Origin: Spartobacteria bacterium UBA695
GTDB lineage: Bacteria > Verrucomicrobiota > Verrucomicrobiia > Chthoniobacterales > Chthoniobacteraceae
DNA: 64,000 nt
Reading direction: 5' to 3'
Assembly: GCA_002298145.1 (NCBI GenBank)
Contig: DBMP01000029.1
Span: forward strand, 62,001 to 126,000
Shown here one piece after another: positions 24,069 through 32,199 of this stretch. The translations under genes and the position numbers were made by a program. Each line of letters starts with the position of its first letter. The first letter of the stretch is position 1. The notes under the pieces were generated by a model. The model saw nothing but the letters and a program-made list of their open reading frames with translations. It ran no database searches and had not been told where the DNA came from.

Positions 24069-24318
24069 GCCGCCGGAGGGGGGTGGTTTTCCCAAAAAAA
24101 GGTTCGCAACCGCGGGGCTGCGGGCCGGGTTCAGGCGAGGTGCCTCCGGCCAGGGAACGATCCGGCCCTGCGATAGGTGATCAAGCAGGGACCGGATTCC
24201 GTCCGATTGCCCGGGGCCACTTTCTTTGCCCCCAGGCAAGACTTGAGAGAAGTTCCCTTCAGCCAAGCATGGCCAGCCGGGGGAGCTTATTTCACACGGA
24301 ATGACCTCCGTGATCGGC
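24069..24318. other. Intergenic region between the nifH enhancer and mop
   Basis: About 250 bp of GC-rich sequence with short hairpins (for example GGGGC/GCCCC around 24214-24236) but no gene, promoter or riboswitch that I can support. A minus frame covering 23826-24266 is rejected because it spans the promoter and enhancer. Confidence 0.5.
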
Positions 24319-24525
24319 TTAGTCCACGCCGATGAGCACGTTGTCGATCTTGATCACGGCGTAGGCGGGCTTGCCCACCTTGAGGCCGAGATGATCGACA
24401 GAAGCTTTGGAGATCTGCGAGGCGATTTCCGTTCCGTTCACGTCGATGACGATTTCCGAGTTGATCGCGCCGTCAGTAATGGACTTGACGGTGCCCTTCA
24501 GGATGTTGCGAGCGCTGATTTTCAT
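24319..24525 (-). CDS. mop: Mop-type molybdate/tungstate-binding protein (molbindin)
   Basis: The 68-residue product is a single TOBE/Mop domain: MKISARNILKGTVKSITDG, with the conserved NSEIVIDVNG, ASISK-like ISKASVDHLGL and AVIKIDNVLIG. Molbindins assemble into rings that bind molybdate and buffer intracellular molybdenum. It lies downstream of modABC, 185 bp after modC, and just before the nifH control region, consistent with a role in supplying Mo for FeMo-cofactor. Confidence 0.92.
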   Translation of the reverse strand: MKISARNILKGTVKSITDGAINSEIVIDVNGTEIASQISKASVDHLGLKVGKPAYAVIKIDNVLIGVD

Positions 24526-24710
24526 AACGGCGGCAATCTGCTTCTAAAAACTGCAAAGCTCAAGCTGTTTTTACTCTGATTTTGTAAGAACAAAAATGCC
24601 TCGGCAATGGCCTTATTTCCAGCTCGGGGCCGCCGTGTCACGCATTGGGGACATTGTCATTTATCCGCGGCCAAAACGGCAAAAAAGCCCCCCGCCAACA
24701 GAGCACAGAG

Positions 24711-25850
24711 CTATTCCAACGTTTCGGTGGAGTCGGCTTTGGCGGAACGCCGGACGTCTCTGGGGACGAGGTGGACGTTCGGGGCTTTCACCATGGCGAT
24801 GATGGAGTCCCCGGGTTTGAGTTCCAGTTCGTCGCAGGCCTGCCGGGTGAGGAGCGCAGAGAGCGGGAAGCCGCAATCGAGGTGAATCCGGAACATGGGG
24901 CCTTCGCGGATGAGGGCCTTGACGACGGAGGGCATGCGGTTGCGGGGGCTGGCTTGTGCAAATTCGTCGCCTTTGACGAGGATGACGTCCTCGGCGCGAA
25001 TGCAGACGAAGACGGCCGATTGATCGCGGGGAAGGCTATCGGAGGAGGCGCTTAAGAGGGTCTGCCCCACGACGACCTTGGCCATGCCATCGGCGACCTC
25101 CAGCAAGTGGCCCGCGACGACGGTTTCGACGCCGACGACCTGTGCGACGCTCTGGTTGGCGGGCTGGCGGAAGATTTCGTCCACGGGGCCGTGCTGCAAG
25201 ATGCGCCCTTCGTCCATGACGGCCATGTCGTCGCCCAGGGCGAGGGCTTCGGTGCGGTCGTGGGTGACGATCAGGATGGGGATGCCCAGGGTGTGAAGCC
25301 AGCCGCTGAGGTCGCCGCGCACGGCTTCGCGCGTGGGGCCGTCGAGGGCGGAAAGGGGCTCGTCGAGCAGGAGCACGCGGGGCTCCAGGGCGAGGGTACG
25401 GGCGAGGGCCACGCGCTGTTTCTGGCCGCCGGAGAGCTGGGCGGGGTAGCGTTTGGCCAGACCTTGTAACTGAAAGCGCTCCAGCAGGCCCTGGACGCAG
25501 CGCGCCGCTTCGGCACGGGGTGATGAGTGAAGGCCGTAGGCGATATTCCGCTCGACGCTCAGGTGCGGGAAGAGGGCGTAATCCTGAAACAGGAAGCCGA
25601 CCCGGCGCTGCTGCGGGCTGATGTGGATGCCCCGGGCGATATCGGCCCAGGTTTCCTGCCGGTACCGGACGAAGCCGGTGGTGGGGCTCTCCAGGCCCGC
25701 GATGATGCGCAGGAGGGTGGTTTTGCCGGTGCCGGAGGGGCCGAAAAGGACGGTGACGCGGGGCGACCGGGTGTCGATCTCCAAATCGGCGCTGATCTCC
25801 GGACCGCCGGGGAAGGCTTTGGTAAAGCCGAGGGCTAACGCGTCATCCAT
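24711..25850 (-). CDS. modC: Molybdate ABC transporter ATP-binding protein
   Basis: The ATPase domain has Walker A GPSGTGKTTLLR, the ABC signature QLSGGQKQRVALAR and Walker B VLLLDEPLSALD. A C-terminal TOBE region (about residues 295-365, including IREGPMFRIHLDCG) binds oxyanion, as in ModC proteins of about 350-380 residues. It is the last gene of modABC and overlaps modB by 16 bp. An intracellular ATPase paired with a TOBE domain argues for molybdate and not sulfate. Confidence 0.93.
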   Translation of the reverse strand: MDDALALGFTKAFPGGPEISADLEIDTRSPRVTVLFGPSGTGKTTLLRIIAGLESPTTGFVRYRQETWADIARGIHISPQQRRVGFLFQDYALFPHLSVERNIAYGLHSSPRAEAARCVQGLLERFQLQGLAKRYPAQLSGGQKQRVALARTLALEPRVLLLDEPLSALDGPTREAVRGDLSGWLHTLGIPILIVTHDRTEALALGDDMAVMDEGRILQHGPVDEIFRQPANQSVAQVVGVETVVAGHLLEVADGMAKVVVGQTLLSASSDSLPRDQSAVFVCIRAEDVILVKGDEFAQASPRNRMPSVVKALIREGPMFRIHLDCGFPLSALLTRQACDELELKPGDSIIAMVKAPNVHLVPRDVRRSAKADSTETLE

Positions 25851-26509
25851 ACCTGGACTGGTTTGCGTTGCAGGGCGTAGGTGATCGCCAGGACGATGAA
25901 GGAAAAGATGAGCATTAAGAGCGAGGTCTTGGTGGCGGCGGCGTAGTCGAGCGCCTCGACTTGGTCGTAAATGGAGACCGAGATGGTGCGGGTGATGCCA
26001 CGGAGGTTGCCGCCGATCATGAGGACGACGCCAAATTCGCCGACGGTATGGGCGAAGCTCAGGACGATGCCGCTGAGGATGCCCGGCCAGGCCATGGGCA
26101 GCGTGACGCGGAAAAAGGTGGCCAGCCTGCCGACGCCCAGGCAGTAGGAGGCCTCCATGAGGCGGCGATCCACGGTGGAAAGCGCGGCGGCGAAGGGCTG
26201 GACGGCAAAGGGCATACTATAGAGTACCGAGGCGAGCAGGAGCCCCTGGAAGGAGAACGGCAGCCGCGAGCCGGTGATCGCCTCATAGGCCTGCCCCAGC
26301 GGCGACCGGGTGCCGATGGCTACCAGGATGTAGAAGCCGAGAACGGTGGGAGGCAGCACCAACGGCAGGGCAATAACGGCCTCCACGAGGAATTTGACGC
26401 GCCAGCGCGTGGACGCAAGCCACCAGGCGAGCGGAAGCCCAATGAGGATCAGGATCCCCGTGGTCATCGTCGAGAGGCGTAAACTGAGACTGATGGCTTG
26501 CCAGTCCAT
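25835..26509 (-). CDS. modB: Molybdate ABC transporter permease
   Basis: The 224-residue polytopic membrane protein starts MDWQAISLSLRLSTMTTG and carries the EAA-type coupling loop (EASYCLGVGRLATFFRVTLP) that contacts ModC. Five or six hydrophobic segments are evident, ending near FSFIVLAITYAL. It lies 15 bp downstream of modA and overlaps modC, forming one operon. Confidence 0.94.
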   Translation of the reverse strand: MDWQAISLSLRLSTMTTGILILIGLPLAWWLASTRWRVKFLVEAVIALPLVLPPTVLGFYILVAIGTRSPLGQAYEAITGSRLPFSFQGLLLASVLYSMPFAVQPFAAALSTVDRRLMEASYCLGVGRLATFFRVTLPMAWPGILSGIVLSFAHTVGEFGVVLMIGGNLRGITRTISVSIYDQVEALDYAAATKTSLLMLIFSFIVLAITYALQRKPVQVWMTR

Positions 26510-26524
26510 GCGGAGGACTATTCT

Positions 26525-27334
26525 TTATTTCTCCGGCAGCGAGAAGCCGAATTTTTTGAGCACTTCGATGCCGTGCGGGCTAAAGAGGAAATCGCGGAAT
26601 GCGCGGGCGGCTTCGAGGTGCCCGGAGGCCTTGAGGATCACTCCGGCCTGGTCCATCCGGGGGTAGGCGTCGAAGGGCACTTCCCAGTAGCTCCCGACGT
26701 TGCTCATCTTGGGTGATACCGCGAGCGCAAGCGCCACGAAGCCGACGTCAGCAGCTCCGCTCTGGGCGAACTGGGCCGTCTGGGCAATGTTTTCGCCGTA
26801 GACAAATTTGCTCTGTACCTGGTCGTAAATGCCGAGGGACTTGAGGGCGGCCACCGAGGCGCGGCCGTAGGGGGCGTGCTCCGGGTTGGCAATGGCGATC
26901 TTCTTCACCGCGGGCTCCAGGAGCGACTTGATGCCGAGCTTTTGCACGTCCACCGGGGTGGTCTTGGGAGCCCAGAGGACGACGCGGCCCACGGCGTAGG
27001 GGAAGATTTTGTCGATTGTGAGGCCAGCGGCTTCGAGCTTCTGAGGATACTCGATGTCGGCCGATAGGAAGATGTCAAACGGAGCCCCGTTCTGGAGCTG
27101 TGCGAAGAATTTACCGGAGGAACCGTAGGTAACTGCCACCGTGGCGGTGGGGTTCTTGGTGTTGTATTCTTTGACCAGGTCCTCCAGCGCATACTGGAGA
27201 TCCGCGGCGGCGGCGACCTTGATGGCGGCTGTGGACGCGGCGGGATCCGCCGGATCGGCAGACCGCGCGGGCGACAGGAATATTCCGGTGAGCGCCACCA
27301 GGGCGGCGGCGAGGATTTTCGAGGTTCTTTTCAT
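26525..27334 (-). CDS. modA: Molybdate ABC transporter substrate-binding protein
   Basis: The start MKRTSKILAAALVALTGIF at 27334 is chosen because it begins a clear signal peptide; an in-frame GTG at 27451 would add 39 non-homologous residues. The mature protein shows the ModA pattern: IKVAAAADLQYALEDLV, VTYGSSGKFFAQLQNGAPFD, IANPEHAPYGRASVAAL, and a C-terminal LKKFGFSLPEK. It binds molybdate in the periplasm. It is the first gene of modABC. Confidence 0.94.
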   Translation of the reverse strand: MKRTSKILAAALVALTGIFLSPARSADPADPAASTAAIKVAAAADLQYALEDLVKEYNTKNPTATVAVTYGSSGKFFAQLQNGAPFDIFLSADIEYPQKLEAAGLTIDKIFPYAVGRVVLWAPKTTPVDVQKLGIKSLLEPAVKKIAIANPEHAPYGRASVAALKSLGIYDQVQSKFVYGENIAQTAQFAQSGAADVGFVALALAVSPKMSNVGSYWEVPFDAYPRMDQAGVILKASGHLEAARAFRDFLFSPHGIEVLKKFGFSLPEK

Positions 27335-27803
27335 GGTGTGTGGACTTTGGTGGATGATTCTCAGAACGAATGGTCCTGAATGGCGGTGCACCCGGAGGGG
27401 GCCGGTCCCCCAACCTTGAACCCCGGGGCTGTGGAATGCCTTGGGGCCCACAATGTATCAACGGCGGGGTGGCGGAGATTGCCCATGATAGCCATTGTTG
27501 CCATTGGTTCCGTCGGTTGGGAATCACTCCCGGGCGGCTTCGCAATAAAGACTGAATCACGCATCCTTTCCAAGTGTAAAATTATTTTGACGCTAAATGT
27601 AGGAGGATCAACCCGTTATAAGATCAGGTAATTCCTACCGGATTCTATTTCCTACATTTTGGTCGACGGAAGGACCACCGCGGAAGTCCGTGCAATCCCC
27701 CGCTTGACGACAAATGGGAAATCGTCAAAGAATGGCTCCGGTCGACGTTATTTTAGCGAAAAAGGTCGTTCATTAACCACTAATTGATCGCGCCTTTTGT
27801 CTT
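27335..27803. promoter_or_regulatory. Upstream region of modABC with CTAC/GTAG half-sites
   Basis: No gene is supported in these 469 bp. A 7-of-8 match to the nif enhancer, CTAC-ATTTTG-GTCG, is at 27652-27665, with half-sites CTAC at 27635 and GTAG at 27599. I found no sigma-54 promoter for modA. The right-hand part is noticeably more AT-rich than the nif island. Confidence 0.4.
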
Positions 27804-28136
27804 ATGAACAAAAGCGTCCATGTTTCCCCTGGTAAACCCGCCCGTTTTTCGAGTGCGTGGGCTATCGCCGTAGCCGCCTTCGATTTCGCCGCGCCTTTTA
27901 TCGCCGAGTTTGTCGCAAACCTCGTGCATGGTTCGCCGCTCGCTGACAACGTTTTATTCCTTTTTTTCTTAGCATCGAATCCTCTTCTTGTTCCAGCGTG
28001 TTCAAAGGGGAACAACTTCAGTGTCGAACTACTCGTCGGCTTATATCTCCTCTGGCCTTGCATTATTGGCACATTTGCGGGTTTTGCTATTCCCGCATTT
28101 CTCCGTTGGCGGCGCTCCTTCACAAGCGCACGCTGA
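27804..28136 (+). CDS. Small putative membrane protein
   Basis: The 110-residue product starts MNKSVHVSPGKPARFSSAW and has about three hydrophobic segments (AIAVAAFDFAAPFIAEFVA, VLFLFFLASNPLLVPA, LLVGLYLLWPCIIGTFAGFA), consistent with an inner-membrane protein. No family is recognised. It lies alone between mod and a tRNA gene, in a locally AT-richer stretch that hints at transfer. A minus frame over 27773-28165 competes but is highly basic and low in hydrophobic structure. Confidence 0.45.
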   Translation: MNKSVHVSPGKPARFSSAWAIAVAAFDFAAPFIAEFVANLVHGSPLADNVLFLFFLASNPLLVPACSKGNNFSVELLVGLYLLWPCIIGTFAGFAIPAFLRWRRSFTSAR

Positions 28137-28193
28137 TCGTAGAGGGAGACTTCTGGCTGATACACGCCTCACCACTTCCAAGAGAGTTTAGAG

Positions 28194-28270
28194 TGGTGCA
28201 CCCGGCGGGGGTCGAACCCACAACCTTTGGCTTCGGAGGCCAACGCTCTATCCAATTGAGCTACGAGTGC
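28194..28270 (-). tRNA. tRNA-Arg (anticodon CCG)
   Basis: On the minus strand the acceptor arms are GCACTCG and CGGGTGC, with a G-T wobble. The D-arm is GCTCAATTGGATAGAGC, the anticodon arm TTGGC-CTCCGAA-GCCAA with anticodon CCG, and the T-arm GTGGGTTCGACCCCCGC-like. The discriminator A and an encoded CCA end at 28194. All arms fold, so it reads as a functional gene decoding CGG. Confidence 0.93.
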
Positions 28271-28453
28271 TTTTCCCAGGTCCAGGACGCCAGGGGCTGG
28301 CTCCACGGGGCTGGAGGTGTTTTTCTACGGCCTATCGGCGGTGTTGGCAAGCCGGAACCACCAAAAAACTTCCCCGCTCGCCTTTGGTGCTTTTCCCTGA
28401 TCCCGAGCCATTTCGAATTAACGCTTTGACCCGGAGGCGTTTCTTTCGACACA

Positions 28454-29494
28454 ATGCAGCCCATGCAATCCAAACTTCGCATTGGTATTGTCGGCGCGGG
28501 GGGCATCGTTCAACAACGCCATTTGCCAGCCCTCGCGGCGATGCCAGACGTGGAAATTGTTGCGGTGTCTAATTCGACTTACGCCAGTTCGGAGCGCTTC
28601 TGCAAGGCTCACCTTCCCCATGCGACGCCGGTGAAAAACTGGGCGGAGCTGGTGGCCCTTAAGGAGCTGGATATTGTTTGGATCGGCACGCCGCCTTATA
28701 TGCATGCGCCGGTCTCTATTTCGGCGCTGGAGGCCCGGCGGCACGTTTTTTGTCAGGCTCGGATGTCGATGGATTTGGAGGAGGCCCGGGAGATGCTCGC
28801 TGCGGCCAAGAAGCGCCCTCAGCTGGTGACGATGCTTTGCCCGCCTCCGCAGGGGATCCGAGGTGATTTGATTATGCGCAAGCTGCTCGCGGACGGGTTT
28901 ATCGGGAAGCCGCATCTCGTCCGGCTCCAGAGTTTTGCCCCGATTTACCTGGATGCCAAGGCACCCGCCCACTGGCGGCAGCGGGCGGAATTAAGCGGGC
29001 TCAATGTGCTGACGCTCGGGATTTACGTGGAGGTGCTTCAGCGGTGGCTGGGACCGATCCGCGCGGTGACGGCGCATGCCAAGACGATTCACCCCGTCCG
29101 GGAGCACTATGAGGTGAAGGTGCCGGACATGGTGACGGTGCTGGCGGAGTTCGCCAATGGTGCGGAGGGGGTGCTGGAGTTCAGCGGGGTGGCGGCGTTC
29201 GCCCCTTCGGACCACCTGGAGGTGTACGGGGACTGCGGCACGCTGCGGTACGATTTCAGCGCGGATTCGATTACTGCCGGGCGGGTGGGCGACCGGGCGG
29301 CTCAGACGGTGGAGCTTCCTCCGGAGATGGAACGCCGCTGGACGGTGGAGAAGGATTTTATTGCCGCGGTGAAAAACCCGCTTGCTCCCCGCCCTCATCC
29401 CAATTTTGAAGATGGGCTGGCGTATATGGCGGTGACGCAGGCGGTGGCGGATTCGATCGCCTCCCGCGCCCGCGTGGAGGTAGCCCGGGCGTAG
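28454..29494 (+). CDS. Gfo/Idh/MocA-family protein lacking the EKP motif
   Basis: The N-terminal Rossmann domain is clear (LRIGIVGAGGIVQQRHLPAL; VWIGTPPYMHAPVSISALE), followed by the alpha/beta C-terminal domain (GFIGKPHLVRLQSFAP; LEVYGDCGTLRYDFS). The family normally has a C-E-K-P motif after the second strand, where Lys contacts the nicotinamide and substrate. Here residues 100-103 read CQAR, so Glu, Lys and Pro are all replaced. It may be a non-oxidoreductase or a regulatory or structural relative. The 346 residues are otherwise of normal length, and an in-frame ATG at 28463 is an alternative start. Confidence 0.8.
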   Translation: MQPMQSKLRIGIVGAGGIVQQRHLPALAAMPDVEIVAVSNSTYASSERFCKAHLPHATPVKNWAELVALKELDIVWIGTPPYMHAPVSISALEARRHVFCQARMSMDLEEAREMLAAAKKRPQLVTMLCPPPQGIRGDLIMRKLLADGFIGKPHLVRLQSFAPIYLDAKAPAHWRQRAELSGLNVLTLGIYVEVLQRWLGPIRAVTAHAKTIHPVREHYEVKVPDMVTVLAEFANGAEGVLEFSGVAAFAPSDHLEVYGDCGTLRYDFSADSITAGRVGDRAAQTVELPPEMERRWTVEKDFIAAVKNPLAPRPHPNFEDGLAYMAVTQAVADSIASRARVEVARA

Positions 29495-29569
29495 GGAAAG
29501 ACACGGAGACGGCGTGACCGCACGATCTCCTTGTCTGCGGGTCTCCCCGTCTTGCCTGTCGCGCTCTTT

Positions 29570-30169
29570 CTATCGACCGCCGTTGGCGCGCTCGATGAGG
29601 TCGGTGTCGTCCGGGGCGATAACGGCGCCTCCGGCGTTTTCCATGGAACCGCTGGGGGTGTAGGCGACGCCGAGTTTGTTGTCCGCGCGGATCTGGACGA
29701 GCATGACTTCGGTGCCCGCAGGGACGTGGAGTTCGCCGACTTTCTGCTTGTTCATGACGGCGGGAAAGGTGACGTCTTTTTTCAGGCGGATTTTCTTGGG
29801 CCAAAGGGATGGGTCGGAGGCGAGCCGAGCCAGGTCCACTGGAGCCTGGGGCACTTTGACGGCGGCGGAAGCCGTTTTTGGCACGGCAGCAGCGGCGGCG
29901 GCACTGGTGGCCGGGGCGGAGGCGGGGGCGGAAACGGGCGCGACGTTGGCGGAAGAAATCTGCTTTTCAGAGGCTGCCACGAGCGCGGTCTGGGCGCTCG
30001 CGATGCCAGGAAGCTGGATTCCATGGGTGGCGAGTTGGTCTTTAATCCACGGGCATTTCTCGTCGACGAAGCTCCTTACTGGGTCCATCTTGAGGTAACA
30101 AGCTACCGCCAAGGCCAGAAGAGAAAAGACGAGCGCTACGTTCCAAAGCTTGCTGGGTTGATCTTCCAT
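29570..30169 (-). CDS. Single-pass membrane protein with Ala/Pro-rich linker, unknown function
   Basis: One N-terminal membrane helix (LWNVALVFSLLALAVACYL) is followed by an Ala/Pro-rich, probably disordered linker (about residues 78-110). A C-terminal beta-rich domain of about 70 residues follows, with KIRLKKDVTFPAVMNKQKVG and LHVPAGTEVMLVQIRADNKL, suggestive of an SH3-like fold. The domain likely sits in the periplasm. It is convergent with the Gfo/Idh gene. Function unknown. Confidence 0.6.
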   Translation of the reverse strand: MEDQPSKLWNVALVFSLLALAVACYLKMDPVRSFVDEKCPWIKDQLATHGIQLPGIASAQTALVAASEKQISSANVAPVSAPASAPATSAAAAAAVPKTASAAVKVPQAPVDLARLASDPSLWPKKIRLKKDVTFPAVMNKQKVGELHVPAGTEVMLVQIRADNKLGVAYTPSGSMENAGGAVIAPDDTDLIERANGGR

Positions 30170-30302
30170 GGGATTTAGTAATAGGGGGAACCTTTTGGAG
30201 AATCAACGGCAAAGCAACATTTGTAAAACGACGGACAGTTTCTCCAAACCCACCTTGCAGATGGGCCCGTTTGGCGCATAAAATGCGGGACTACATTTTG
30301 TC

Positions 30303-30602
30303 ATGAGTAAAATCAATCTCGAAGGCGGGGAAATTACGATCATCCGGGCGCTGGGGCTCTCGGGGGTCCCGATATCCGGCAAAGAGCTGAAAAGCCGGGT
30401 GGGGGCCATGGGGGAAGTGGAGTTGACTGAGACGCTGAAAACCATGATCGCTTTGGGGTATGTGTCGTCAACGCCTGATCTTGATATGGTGGAGGACCTG
30501 GACAAGGTGAGTTTTTCGGTCAATAGCGGCTATTCCCGGGCGCTCAAGGAGGCGCTGGAACCGGAGAAAAAGGGTCCGCCGAAACGGGCCCGCCGTCAGT
30601 AA
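30303..30602 (+). CDS. Small winged-helix-like protein
   Basis: The 99-residue product has a helix-turn-helix-like order (ITIIRALGLSGVPISGKEL, then ELTETLKTMIALGYVSST) resembling the winged helix of small MarR/PadR-like or archaeal-type regulators. A basic tail follows (KKGPPKRARRQ). It ends 13 bp before lnt on the same strand. DNA binding is inferred only from this layout. Confidence 0.55.
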   Translation: MSKINLEGGEITIIRALGLSGVPISGKELKSRVGAMGEVELTETLKTMIALGYVSSTPDLDMVEDLDKVSFSVNSGYSRALKEALEPEKKGPPKRARRQ

Positions 30603-30615
30603 ACGCCTGCTTTTT

Positions 30616-32199
30616 TTGACTGCCGTGAATTTGAAATTTGCCCGGATATGGCCTTGGGTGGCCGCCGCCGCCAGCGGATTGCTTCTAACGCTCTGTTATC
30701 CCCGCTTTGACCAGGCGTGGCTCTGCTGGGTGGGGCTGACGCCGTTGATTGCCGCCGTTTGGTTTGGCGGAGGGGAACAAAATCTGCGCCGGGCTGCGGG
30801 GCTGGGCTATGTGACGGGGCTGACGTTTTTCTGGGGGGTCTTCTCGTGGCTGACGACGGTGACGGGGCTGGGCTGGTTCTTGCTCCCGTTTTACCTGGCG
30901 CTTTTCGTGGCGGCGTGGGGGGCGGTGCTGGGGCTGGCACGCGGTTTGGCGGGGGATTTTTCCCGTTCGGGGGCGAATCTCCGGGCGGCGGCGCTCGGGG
31001 CGGCGGCCTGGACGGCTCTGGAGTGGCTGCGGGGAGTGGGGAATTTGAGTTTCGGCTGGAATGGCCTGGGGGTAGCGCTGCACGGGAACTTGGCGCTGAT
31101 CCAGATCGCGGAGTTCACGGGCGTGGGCGGGCTTTCTTTCCTGGTGGCCTTTACGAACTTGATCGCGGTGATCACGGTCCGGCGCTTTGTCGCGGAAACG
31201 CAGGCGCGGCGGCTGCGGCCTCACTGGGATTTCAGCACGGCGATGGCGCTGATCGCAGCGGCGTTCGCCTACGGGGTTCGCGTGGTGTTCACGCCCGCCT
31301 CGGGGGATACGACGCCGCTGCGCGTGGCGGCGGTGCAGGCGAATATCCCGCAGGAGGAGAAGTTCGACCGCGCATTTGCCCTGATGATCCGGGAGCGCTA
31401 TGCGAAGCTGACGGAGATGGCCCTGGCGACCCGCCCGCAGCTGATCCTGTGGCCCGAGGCGGCGACGCCCGGCCCGATGTTCGAGAGCGAGGAGCAGGTG
31501 GAGTTCGTGCGCGGTTTTGCCCGGCACGAGGGGGTCAATTTCCTCCTCGGCACGCTCGATTTCGATACCGAGCAGCATGACTATAACGTGGCGGCGCTCT
31601 TTACCGGCAAGGGGGAGCGCCTGCAGTTTTACCGGAAGATCCACTTGGTACCCTTCGGGGAGTATATTCCGTTCCGGAAGGCGTTTCCACCCTTTGAATG
31701 GATCATCGGCGACTTGGTGCCGGGGGATTTCACGCCGGGGCGGGAGTACACGCTGCTCACGCTGGAAAACCCGCGGATTCGCGCCGGGGCGCTCATTTGT
31801 TTCGAGGATACGCTGGGGGATCTCACGCGGCATTTTGTGAAACGGGGGGCGCAGTTGCTCATCAATGTGACCAATGACGGCTGGTTTTTGCGCAGCAAGG
31901 GCTCCGAGCAGCACTTGGCCAATGCCGTTTTTCGCGCGGTGGAGAACCGCAGACCGCTCGTTCGCGCGGCAAATACGGGCGTGACGGCGATCGTCAACCC
32001 GCTCGGCCGCGTGGTCAATGCCTTCCGCCCGGATGGAAATCCGTTTGCGGAAGGGGTCTTAAGCGATATCTTGCAAGTTCCCTCTGAAACCGCACCTCAA
32101 ACCTTCTATACCCGCCACGGCGAACGCTTCTCGCAAGCCTGCGCCGTCATCAGCCTGGCCGGAGTCGCCCTCATCCTCCGGCAACGTCGAAAATCATGA
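30616..32199 (+). CDS. lnt: Apolipoprotein N-acyltransferase
   Basis: This inner-membrane enzyme adds the third acyl chain to lipoproteins. The N-terminal half has several membrane helices. The C-terminal carbon-nitrogen hydrolase domain carries the triad Glu (LILWPEAATPG), Lys (YRKIHLVPFGEYIPF) and Cys (ALICFEDTLGDL), plus NVTNDGWF and RAANTGVTAIV. At 527 residues it matches the family. The annotated start is a TTG; a GTG three codons later (NLKFARIW) is equally likely. It overlaps the next gene by 4 bp. Confidence 0.93.
   Translation: MTAVNLKFARIWPWVAAAASGLLLTLCYPRFDQAWLCWVGLTPLIAAVWFGGGEQNLRRAAGLGYVTGLTFFWGVFSWLTTVTGLGWFLLPFYLALFVAAWGAVLGLARGLAGDFSRSGANLRAAALGAAAWTALEWLRGVGNLSFGWNGLGVALHGNLALIQIAEFTGVGGLSFLVAFTNLIAVITVRRFVAETQARRLRPHWDFSTAMALIAAAFAYGVRVVFTPASGDTTPLRVAAVQANIPQEEKFDRAFALMIRERYAKLTEMALATRPQLILWPEAATPGPMFESEEQVEFVRGFARHEGVNFLLGTLDFDTEQHDYNVAALFTGKGERLQFYRKIHLVPFGEYIPFRKAFPPFEWIIGDLVPGDFTPGREYTLLTLENPRIRAGALICFEDTLGDLTRHFVKRGAQLLINVTNDGWFLRSKGSEQHLANAVFRAVENRRPLVRAANTGVTAIVNPLGRVVNAFRPDGNPFAEGVLSDILQVPSETAPQTFYTRHGERFSQACAVISLAGVALILRQRRKS

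Noticed and set aside
23826..24266. 146-codon minus-strand frame upstream of nifH
   Set aside because: It covers the sigma-54 promoter and the enhancer dyads and shows no recognisable protein features.
24100..24300. Possible molybdenum-cofactor riboswitch near mop
   Set aside because: GC-rich hairpins are present, but I could not match the conserved core of the Moco RNA, and on the minus strand the region is downstream, not upstream, of mop.
24975..25075. Repeat-like insertion in the ModC linker (QTLLSASSDSLPRDQSA)
   Set aside because: It resembles sequences seen in dispersed Verrucomicrobiota repeats, but it also fits a normal TOBE-domain linker and only one copy is seen here.
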